A stretch of 64,000 nucleotides of DNA from Paractinoplanes atraurantiacus. Its GTDB lineage: Bacteria > Actinomycetota > Actinomycetes > Mycobacteriales > Micromonosporaceae. A model generated the notes under the pieces. That model had not been told where the DNA came from, did not search any database, and saw only the letters and a list, made by a program, of their open reading frames with translations. Positions 16,035 through 22,810 of this stretch are shown here, piece by piece. Both the position numbers and the translations under genes were made by a program. Position 1 is the stretch's first letter, and the number at the start of each line of letters is the position of its first letter. The stretch is from contig NZ_OBDY01000027.1 of the NCBI RefSeq assembly GCF_900215205.1, positions 62,001 to 126,000 of the forward strand, given 5' to 3'.

Positions 16035-18124
16035 CCGACGAGGGTCCCGTCCGGGGAATGGCCAGCGTGCCCGGTACGGTCCGCGACCAGATCGCCGCTC
16101 CCGGCACGACGCGTGACGCCGCGGGTGCTCCGGGCACGACGCGTGACGCCGCGGGTGCGCCGGGCACGACACGCGACGGCTCGGGTGCTCCGGGCACGAC
16201 CCGCGATGGCGCGCCGGGCACCACTCGCGACGGCGGCCCTGACCCCGAGCCGTTTGCCCGGGTCAACCTCCCGCCGACGCTGCGCCGCCGCTACGAATAC
16301 GTCCGTGAGCTCGGCGCCGGCGGCGAGGCCGATCTGCTGCTGGTCCGCGACCTTTCGAGTGGCGAGGAATGCGTCGTCCGGCTCTACCGCCGCCAGGATC
16401 TGCCCCTCGACGAGGAGAAGCTGAACCGGCTGCGTACGGCCGATCCCCGGCACCTGATCGCGCTGCGCGACTACGGCCGCGGCGACGGCTACGTCTGGGA
16501 GATCCTCGAGTACGCCCCGTACGGCTCGCTCGAGCAGCTGATGGGCCGCTACCCGGCGCCGTGGCCGGCGGACAAGGTCCTCGACGTCTTCGACCAGCTC
16601 GCCCCGGCCATCACCTACGCCAACTCGCTCGGCATGGTGCACCGCGACATCAAGCCCGGCAACGTGCTGATCCGGTCGATGAACCCGGCCGACCTGGTGC
16701 TGGCCGATTTCGGCCTCACCAAGTTCATCGAGGCCACCCACGCCCACGGCACCAACTCGCGCACCTCGGCTTATGCGCCGCCCGAGGCGATCGCCGGCCA
16801 CACCTCCAAGTGGAGCGACTGGTGGTCGCTCGGCATCATCATGTTCGAGCTGCTGACCGGCCGGAATCCGTTCCAGAACCCGGACGGCAGCTGGTTCAAC
16901 GAGCAGGTCATCACCTCCATCCTGATCAGCCGCGAGATCTCGGTGTCCGGCATCGCCGACGATCATTGGCGCCTGCTCGTGCGCGGCCTGCTGACCCGGG
17001 TGCCGGAGAAGCGGTGGGGCCCGGAGCAGACGGCGGCGTGGCGTGCCGGCGGCAAGCCGCCGGTCGCCGACCCCGAGCCGGTGCGCGACCCGGGCCGCCC
17101 GATCACGCGAAGCAACGCGACCTTCGTGTTCGAGGGCGTCGGCTACAACGATCCGCTGGCCCTGGCCGCCGCGCTGCGCCACGACTGGGGTGGCGGCCGC
17201 CGGCTGCTGGCCGGCCGGGCGGTCAAGGCGCCGACCTATCTGGCCCTCAAGGACTGGATGACCAAGCACGAGCGGGCCGAGGCGGTGCAGGCGCTCAACG
17301 ACGGCGTCGACGAGCGCCCGGAGCGCGGCCTGATGCAGGTCATCATGGCCCTCGACCCGCAGGCGCCGCCGGAGTTCAACGGCCGCCGTCTCGACGACGA
17401 GAACCTGCGGGCCCTCACCCGTGACGCCATCGCCAACCAGCCGGCCGCCCGGCAGATCCTCGGCCAGATCTACGAGGACGGCATCCTCACGATCTGCGAC
17501 GACACCCCCGGCTGCGCCGGTTACGCGCTGCTCGACGACCGCTGGCACCGCAACGTCGAGGCCGCGCAGGCCCGCCTCCAGCAGGTCGGCGTGACCATCT
17601 CGCAGGGCGACCTCCAGACCCTGCGGATGCAACTGCTGGTCGCCTCGTACGCCGGTCAGGACCATCTGTTCGCCGAACCGGCCGCCGAGGCGGCGCGAAA
17701 TCCCGAGGCCTTGTCGCAGCCCTGGTTCCGCACCCTGGTCGCCGACCGCCCGGCGCCGGAGCACGAGGCCCCGTGGCACGCCGCGCTCATGCTGACCGCC
17801 CCGGTCGCCGCCCAGCAGACCCGTGACCAGCACGTCGCGGCCGAGCGCCGCCGCCTGGAGGAGGAGCAGCGCCGCATAGCGCAGAGCCGCGCGAACATGG
17901 ACCGCATCAGCGTCCCGCTGGGCCTGGTCTGCGGTGTCATCGCGTTCTGCGCTCCGCCGGCCGGCGCTATCGCCGGCCCGGCCGCGGTCTATTTCGGCGT
18001 CCGTGCCCGGCGTACCCGTCACAAGGCCGCGTCCACCTGGGCGATCGGACTCGGCGGCGTCGGCTTCGTCTTCGCCGCTATCACGATCATGGTCTATCTC
18101 AACAACCTCGTGAACGGCTCATAG
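16031..18124 (+). CDS. Ser/Thr kinase-like protein with N-terminal PGTTRD repeats and C-terminal membrane segments
   Basis: 697 residues. Residues 14-67 contain six PGT[T/V]RD motifs (Thr at 16, 26, 36, 46, 56, 64), Thr-x-x-Asp each. The kinase fold (about 86-350) has a Gly-rich loop LGAGGEADLLLV, catalytic loop HRDIKPGN (204-211), DFG (226-228) and an APPE segment, but the beta-3 Lys is replaced by Arg117 (CVVRLYRR). A middle region of about 300 residues is not recognised; near the C-terminus a charged helix (AAERRRLEEEQRRIAQSR) precedes two hydrophobic segments. Last gene of the operon, overlapping the phosphatase stop. Likely a membrane-anchored kinase whose N-tail recruits the FHA protein. 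It converges with the MmyB-like gene with a 6-bp overlap. Confidence 0.85.
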   Translation: MTDEGPVRGMASVPGTVRDQIAAPGTTRDAAGAPGTTRDAAGAPGTTRDGSGAPGTTRDGAPGTTRDGGPDPEPFARVNLPPTLRRRYEYVRELGAGGEADLLLVRDLSSGEECVVRLYRRQDLPLDEEKLNRLRTADPRHLIALRDYGRGDGYVWEILEYAPYGSLEQLMGRYPAPWPADKVLDVFDQLAPAITYANSLGMVHRDIKPGNVLIRSMNPADLVLADFGLTKFIEATHAHGTNSRTSAYAPPEAIAGHTSKWSDWWSLGIIMFELLTGRNPFQNPDGSWFNEQVITSILISREISVSGIADDHWRLLVRGLLTRVPEKRWGPEQTAAWRAGGKPPVADPEPVRDPGRPITRSNATFVFEGVGYNDPLALAAALRHDWGGGRRLLAGRAVKAPTYLALKDWMTKHERAEAVQALNDGVDERPERGLMQVIMALDPQAPPEFNGRRLDDENLRALTRDAIANQPAARQILGQIYEDGILTICDDTPGCAGYALLDDRWHRNVEAAQARLQQVGVTISQGDLQTLRMQLLVASYAGQDHLFAEPAAEAARNPEALSQPWFRTLVADRPAPEHEAPWHAALMLTAPVAAQQTRDQHVAAERRRLEEEQRRIAQSRANMDRISVPLGLVCGVIAFCAPPAGAIAGPAAVYFGVRARRTRHKAASTWAIGLGGVGFVFAAITIMVYLNNLVNGS

Positions 18125-18943
18125 GACCGACAGGGCGTGTGCGGTGCCGGAGCCCGGCTCGGCGGTGTAGACGAGCATGGTCAGGGCCGGGTCGTCGTTG
18201 ACCCGGAACGACTCGTAGTCGAAGGTCAGCTCGCCGGCCACGGGGTGGCGGTAGCGTTTGGCGCCGCGCCGGTAGCGCAGCACGTCGTGGGAGGCCCAGA
18301 GGGTGCGGAAATATTCGCTGCGGCCGGACAACTCGTCGACGAGCCGGGCGATGTCCGGGTCGCCGGGGTCGCGCCCGGCCGAGGCGCGCAGCACCGCGAC
18401 GCCGTTGTGGGTGGCGCCCTCCCAGTCGAGGTAGAAGTCGCGGGCCCGCGGGTCGAGCAGCTGGAACCGCAGGGTGTTGAAGGTTTCGCCGGGAGCCGGT
18501 TCGTCGGTCGACAGGGAGAAAACGGCCCGGCCGAGCCGATTGGCGTAAAGGAAGTCCAGGCGGTCGTTCTGGATGAACGCCGGCGTGCTCAGGGCGTCCA
18601 GGACGCGGCGAAGCTCCGGCCGGACACCGGGCTTTCCGGCCGGGCGCCCGGGCCTGGTCTGCTGGATGGCGGCGACCAGGCTGAGGAAATGGTCGTGCTC
18701 GTCCTCGCCGAGCCGTAGCGCGCGGGCGACGGCCTCGAGGACCTCGCGGGAGGCGCCGGCGACCCGTCCGCGTTCCAGGCGGGTGTAGTAGTCGACGCTG
18801 ACGCCCGCGAGGTGGGCGACCTCCTCGCGGCGCAGCCCGGGCACCCGCCGCACGCCGGGGAACTGGGGCACGCCGGCCTGGTCGGGGGTGAGGCGGGCGC
18901 GCCGGGTGGTGAGGAAGCCGCGCAGCTCGGCCGGGAACTCCAT
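18119..18943 (-). CDS. MmyB-like helix-turn-helix regulator
   Basis: 274 residues: N-terminal XRE helix-turn-helix (VPGLRREEVAHLAGVSVDYYTRLERGR, residues about 30-60) and a C-terminal MmyB-type ligand-binding domain (PAFIQNDRLDFLYANRLGRAVFS ... LDWEGATHNGVAVLRASAGRDP ... FDYESFRV). Members regulate divergently transcribed oxidoreductases and may bind fatty acids or other small molecules. The ATG at 18943 is chosen for homology; the preceding in-frame residues do not look coding. It is divergent from the aldo-keto reductase gene with a 17-bp inverted repeat between. Confidence 0.9.
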   Translation of the reverse strand: MEFPAELRGFLTTRRARLTPDQAGVPQFPGVRRVPGLRREEVAHLAGVSVDYYTRLERGRVAGASREVLEAVARALRLGEDEHDHFLSLVAAIQQTRPGRPAGKPGVRPELRRVLDALSTPAFIQNDRLDFLYANRLGRAVFSLSTDEPAPGETFNTLRFQLLDPRARDFYLDWEGATHNGVAVLRASAGRDPGDPDIARLVDELSGRSEYFRTLWASHDVLRYRRGAKRYRHPVAGELTFDYESFRVNDDPALTMLVYTAEPGSGTAHALSVL

Positions 18944-18959
18944 GCGCCCGACCCTAGCC

Positions 18960-18976
18960 AGGGTCTGGCAGACCCT
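18960..18976. promoter_or_regulatory. Inverted repeat, candidate operator
   Basis: AGGGTCT-GGC-AGACCCT is a perfect 7-bp-arm inverted repeat in the 67-bp gap between the divergent MmyB-like regulator and aldo-keto reductase genes. This is the position expected for the regulator's own binding site. Confidence 0.5.
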
Positions 18977-19010
18977 CCCGCGCGGCGCCCGGATGCGCTT
19001 TGCTGGGCTC

Positions 19011-20036
19011 ATGATGGAACATCGTCCGCTCGGACGGACCGGCGTCTCGGTCAGCAAGCTGTGCCTCGGCACCATGATGTTCGGCGACTGGGGCAACAAG
19101 GACCACGACGAGAGCATCAAGGTCATTCATCGGGCGCTCGACGCCGGGATCAACTTCGTCGACACGGCCGACGTGTACTCGGCGGGGGAATGCGAGGAGA
19201 TCGTCGGCAAGGCCCTCAAGGGCCGCCGCGACGACGTCGTCCTCGCCTCCAAGGCCAACATGCCGATGAGCGACGACCCGAATCATCGGGGCAACTCCCG
19301 CCGTTGGATCATCCGCGCGGCCGAGGACTCGCTGCGCCGGCTGGGCACCGACTGGCTCGACCTCTACCAGGTGCACCGCTGGGACCCGGCGGTCGATCTG
19401 GACGAGACGCTGGGTGCGCTGACCGATCTCGTACGGGCCGGGAAGGTCCGCTACATCGGTCATACGACCTTCCCGGCGTCGACGATCGTGGAGGCGCAGT
19501 GGGTGGCCGAGCGGCGGGGCCGCGAACGTTTCGTGACCGAGCAGCCCCCGTACTCGATCCTGGTCCGCAATGCCGAGAACGAGGTCCTGCCGGTGGCTCA
19601 GCGCTACGGGATGGGCGTCATCTCGTACAGCCCCCTGGCCGGGGGTTGGCTGTCCGGCCGGTACAGCCGCCAGGCGCAGGACCTGCCGTCGTCGGAGGCC
19701 CGGCGCCGGCTGGCCAACCGCTTCGACATGTCCCTGGCCGAGAACCAGCGCAAGCTCGCCGCCGTCGAGCAGCTCACCGACCTCGCCGACCAGGCCGGCC
19801 TGACGCTCATCGAGCTGGCCGTCGCCTTCGTGCTGCGCCACCCCGCGATCACCGCCCCGATCATCGGCCCGCGCACGATCGAGCACCTGGAGTCCCAGCT
19901 GGCCGCGGCCGACGTAGTGCTGTCCACCGACGTGCTGGACCGCATCGACGAGATCGTCCCGCCCGGCCTGACCCTCAACCCGGCCGACAACAGCTGGCTC
20001 AACCCCCTGCTGGACCCCGCCGCCCGCCGCCGCTAG
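19011..20036 (+). CDS. Aldo/keto reductase
   Basis: About 341 residues. It begins HRPLGRTGVSVSKLCLGTMMFG, shows the catalytic tetrad region FVDTADVYSAGE (Asp, Tyr), Lys in LASKANM and His in YQVHRWDP, and ends with an NADPH-binding segment IIGPRTIEHLESQL. It reduces aldehydes or ketones with NADPH; the substrate is unknown. ATG at 19011 is followed directly by a second ATG. Probably controlled by the divergent MmyB-like regulator. It overlaps the convergent methyltransferase gene by 4 bp. Confidence 0.92.
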   Translation: MMEHRPLGRTGVSVSKLCLGTMMFGDWGNKDHDESIKVIHRALDAGINFVDTADVYSAGECEEIVGKALKGRRDDVVLASKANMPMSDDPNHRGNSRRWIIRAAEDSLRRLGTDWLDLYQVHRWDPAVDLDETLGALTDLVRAGKVRYIGHTTFPASTIVEAQWVAERRGRERFVTEQPPYSILVRNAENEVLPVAQRYGMGVISYSPLAGGWLSGRYSRQAQDLPSSEARRRLANRFDMSLAENQRKLAAVEQLTDLADQAGLTLIELAVAFVLRHPAITAPIIGPRTIEHLESQLAAADVVLSTDVLDRIDEIVPPGLTLNPADNSWLNPLLDPAARRR

Positions 20037-20905
20037 CCACGGTCGGCGACCATGACGTGGCTCTGGCCGAGGGAGGCCCGGTGGTGGATCGGGACGCCCA
20101 GGGCCGCGGCGGTGTCGGTGAGCGGCTCGTGGCGGGTGACGGTGAAGCCGTGCTCGCCCAGGAGCGCGGTCATGGCGTCCGGGGTCCAGGTCGACCGCCA
20201 GGGTTCCCTGGCCCAGATGCTGCGCCGCCCGGTGGACGCCATCAGCAGGCGAACCACCAGCCGGCCCAGCTTGGCCTTGGCCGCCGGCACCTGGAAGTTG
20301 ACGACCAGGCGGCTGCCCGAGCCGGACCGGGCAGCCACCGCGGCGACGGTCGAGGCCACCTCGGCCTCGGTCAGGTACGGCACGACCCCCTCCCAGATCC
20401 ATGTCGTGGCCGGCTCGGTCCGGTGCCCGGCCGCGTCGAGCGCGTCGCCCAGCCGGTCACGCCCGAAGTCGACGGGGACGAAGGTCGGCGGCGGCCCGGA
20501 CAGTTCGGCCGCCCGCCGGCGTTTGTCAGCCTGCGACGCCGGTTGGTCGACCTCGAAGACGGCCGCACCGGCCAGCTCGGCCATCCGCCAGGCCCGCCCG
20601 TCCAGACCGGCCCCGAGGATCACGACCTGCGGGTTGAGGCGCTCCCGGACGGCATCGTCGATGAAGACCGTGCGCGGCGCCATCAGGCCGGTGGTGGCAC
20701 GGATCGTCTCGTAGTCGATCCGGTCCCGCCAGCCCTTCGGCACCTCCTGCTCCCGCACCCGGCGAACAACCTCCCGCTCGCCGGGCAACAAAAGCGCCAT
20801 CGCCGTGGGATCGGCGAACCGTCCCGGCGCGATCAGCCCGTCGGCCGCCGCGCGCCCCTGGCAGACCTGGACCGCGGTGCGGCTCGCTTGCAGTGTCTCC
20901 GGCAC
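20033..20905 (-). CDS. SAM-dependent methyltransferase (leucine carboxyl methyltransferase/TIGR00027 family)
   Basis: 290 residues with the family's features: RIDYETIRATTGLMAPRTVFIDDAV near the N-terminus, the SAM-binding motif QVVILGAGLDGRAWRM, FEVDQPASQADKRR (acidic ribose-binding turn), and WIWEGVVPYLTEAEV. Actinobacteria carry many of these, often tied to secondary metabolism; the acceptor is unknown. It starts three bases after the aroA stop, so it is probably co-transcribed with aroA. Confidence 0.88.
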   Translation of the reverse strand: MPETLQASRTAVQVCQGRAAADGLIAPGRFADPTAMALLLPGEREVVRRVREQEVPKGWRDRIDYETIRATTGLMAPRTVFIDDAVRERLNPQVVILGAGLDGRAWRMAELAGAAVFEVDQPASQADKRRRAAELSGPPPTFVPVDFGRDRLGDALDAAGHRTEPATTWIWEGVVPYLTEAEVASTVAAVAARSGSGSRLVVNFQVPAAKAKLGRLVVRLLMASTGRRSIWAREPWRSTWTPDAMTALLGEHGFTVTRHEPLTDTAAALGVPIHHRASLGQSHVMVADRG

Positions 20906-20908
20906 GGG

Positions 20909-22162
20909 TCAGCTTCTGAGGGACTCGAGGTCGGCGAAGAAGCCGGGGTACGTCTTGGCCACGCAACCCGGGTCGAGGACCTCGATGCCGGGCGCGCGAA
21001 GACCCAGCAGCGACAGGCTCATCGCCATGCGGTGATCCTCGTAGGTGTCGAACGCGGTGGGGCGGGGCAGGCCCGGGTGGATGGTGAAGCCGTCCTCGTC
21101 CTCGACGGCGTCGATGCCGGCCCGGCGGAGCTCGGTGACCACGGCCGCGATGCGGTCGGTCTCCTTGCCGCGGATGAAGCCGATGCCCCGCACCCGGGTG
21201 GGCGAGCCGGCGAAGACCGCGACGGCGGCCAGCGTCTGGGCGGTGTCGGAGATGTCGGCCATGTCGACGTCGACACCCCGCAGCGCGCCGGAGGAACTCA
21301 CGGTCAACGAGTTCGGCGTCCGGGTGACGGTGGCACCCATGCGCTCGAGGACGTCGGCGAACCGCACGTCACCCTGCAGGCTGGCCGTGCCGAGCCCGCT
21401 CACCGTGACCCGGCCGCCGGCGATCGCGGCCGCGCCGAGGAAATACGAGGCGGCGCTGGCGTCGGGCTCGATGTCGTAGGTGCGAGGCGTGTACGACCCC
21501 GGGTGGACGCTCAGGTCCTCCACCGTCGCCCCGAAGGCGGCCATCACGGCCTTCGTCATCTCCACATACGGCACCGAGACCAGCTCCGAGGTGAGCGACA
21601 CCCGCAGGCCGTCACGCATCAGCGGACCGGCCATCAGCAGGCCGGACAGGAACTGGCTGGAGATGTGACCGCTCACGTGGACCGGCCCGCCGTGCATCGG
21701 GCCGCTCACCGCGGCCGGCAGGAAGCCGGGCTCGCCCAGCTCCTCGACCTTGGCGCCGACCTGGCGCAGCGCGTCGAGCACCGGCCCGAACGGGCGGGCC
21801 CGCAGCTGCGGCGTGCCGTCGACGATCGTCCGGCGGCCGAACAGGGCCGCCGCCGGAAGGATGAAGCGCGACGTCGTGCCCGACTGACGGGCGTCGACGG
21901 CCGCTCCCTCGGCGGGCGATCCGCCGCCGGTGACCGACGCCGTACGGGAAAGGGGGTCGATCGAGACGGACGCGCCCAGCGCGGCCACCGCCTCCATCAT
22001 CGCCCGGGTGTCGTCGGCGAACAGGGCGCCCGTGAGGAGGGACTCGCCCGGCGCGAGGGCGGCGCAGAGCAGAGCGCGGTTGGTGATGCTCTTGGAGCCC
22101 GGCGGGCGGACGACGGCATCGAGGGGGCGGCTGAGCGGCGCGATCACGCGGGATTCGGTCAC
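20909..22162 (-). CDS. aroA: 3-phosphoshikimate 1-carboxyvinyltransferase (EPSP synthase)
   Basis: 417 residues. It catalyses the sixth step of the shikimate pathway, joining phosphoenolpyruvate to shikimate 3-phosphate. Signatures: PPGSKSITNRALLCAALA (shikimate-phosphate-binding Lys/Ser), RQSGTTSRF, RPFGPVLDAL, and RGKETDRIAA in the C-terminal half. The GTG start at 22162 is chosen because it begins TESRVIAPLSRPLDAVVRPPGSKS; an overlapping ATG is out of frame. The upstream gap toward the acetyltransferase gene carries two DnaA boxes. Confidence 0.95.
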   Translation of the reverse strand: MTESRVIAPLSRPLDAVVRPPGSKSITNRALLCAALAPGESLLTGALFADDTRAMMEAVAALGASVSIDPLSRTASVTGGGSPAEGAAVDARQSGTTSRFILPAAALFGRRTIVDGTPQLRARPFGPVLDALRQVGAKVEELGEPGFLPAAVSGPMHGGPVHVSGHISSQFLSGLLMAGPLMRDGLRVSLTSELVSVPYVEMTKAVMAAFGATVEDLSVHPGSYTPRTYDIEPDASAASYFLGAAAIAGGRVTVSGLGTASLQGDVRFADVLERMGATVTRTPNSLTVSSSGALRGVDVDMADISDTAQTLAAVAVFAGSPTRVRGIGFIRGKETDRIAAVVTELRRAGIDAVEDEDGFTIHPGLPRPTAFDTYEDHRMAMSLSLLGLRAPGIEVLDPGCVAKTYPGFFADLESLRS

Positions 22163-22213
22163 GCGCCCATTCTTCCGGGATCGCCCACGGCCGCGCCGAA
22201 CGAATTTCCAACC

Positions 22214-22222
22214 TGTGGATAA
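22214..22222 (-). promoter_or_regulatory. DnaA box (TTATCCACA)
   Basis: Perfect 9-mer TTATCCACA on the minus strand, in the 114-bp gap between aroA and the acetyltransferase gene. Confidence 0.6.
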
Positions 22223-22231
22223 CCGCCCCGC

Positions 22232-22240
22232 TGTGGACAA
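22232..22240 (-). promoter_or_regulatory. DnaA box (TTGTCCACA)
   Basis: Perfect match to the actinobacterial DnaA box TTGTCCACA on the minus strand, 18 bp from the first box and in the same orientation. Confidence 0.6.
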
Positions 22241-22276
22241 CTCAAACGATCTCCGCGGAGCGGCCACAATGGCGCG

Positions 22277-22810
22277 ATGCGAATCAGGACAGCACTTCCG
22301 GCCGACCTTCCGGCACTGCGCGAGATCGAGCGTGCGGCGGGTGAGAGCTTCCGCGCCATCGGCATGGCCGCGATCGCCGACGACGAGCCGCCCTCGCTCG
22401 AGGTGCTCACCCACTACGAGCGAGCGGGGCGGGCCTGGGTCGCGGTCGACGAGTCCGACGCGCCCGTGGGCTATCTGCTCGCGCGTCTCGTCGACGGCGA
22501 CGTCCACGTGGAACAGGTGTCGGTCCATCCCCGCATGCAGGGCCGGGGCGCGGGCTCGGCCCTGCTCACCCGCGCGGAGGAGTATGCGGTGGAGGTCGGC
22601 GCTCCGGCGTTGACGCTCACCACGTTCGCCGAGGTGCCGTGGAACGCTCCCTACTACCGCCGGCGGGGCTTCACCGAGGCCGAGCTCACCCCAGGTCTGA
22701 GGGCCGTGCGGGAGCACGAGGCCGCGATCGGGCTCGACCGCTGGCCCCGCGTCGCCATGCGGCGGCCGGTCGGCCCGGGTCAGTCCCAGTCGCGGTCGGC
22801 GGCCAGATAG
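22277..22810 (+). CDS. GNAT-family N-acetyltransferase
   Basis: 177 residues. The acetyl-CoA-binding motif A is seen in VSVHPRMQGRGAGSALLTRAEE (Q/RxxGxG/A), with the GNAT N-terminal RIRTALPADLPALREIE and the C-terminal WNAPYYRRRGFTEAEL. It transfers acetyl from acetyl-CoA to an amine of unknown identity. It is divergent from aroA; its last 31 bp overlap the convergent lyase gene. Confidence 0.9.
   Translation: MRIRTALPADLPALREIERAAGESFRAIGMAAIADDEPPSLEVLTHYERAGRAWVAVDESDAPVGYLLARLVDGDVHVEQVSVHPRMQGRGAGSALLTRAEEYAVEVGAPALTLTTFAEVPWNAPYYRRRGFTEAELTPGLRAVREHEAAIGLDRWPRVAMRRPVGPGQSQSRSAAR

Noticed and set aside
18812..22222. Long open plus-strand frame (over 1100 codons) across the aldo-keto reductase, methyltransferase and aroA genes
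   Set aside because: It covers genes with clear motifs in other frames, has shadow composition (Arg/Gly/His/Gln) and no recognisable domain.
22200..22250. Chromosomal replication origin
   Set aside because: Only two DnaA boxes are present, with no AT-rich region and no dnaA, dnaN, gyrase or rpmH genes.
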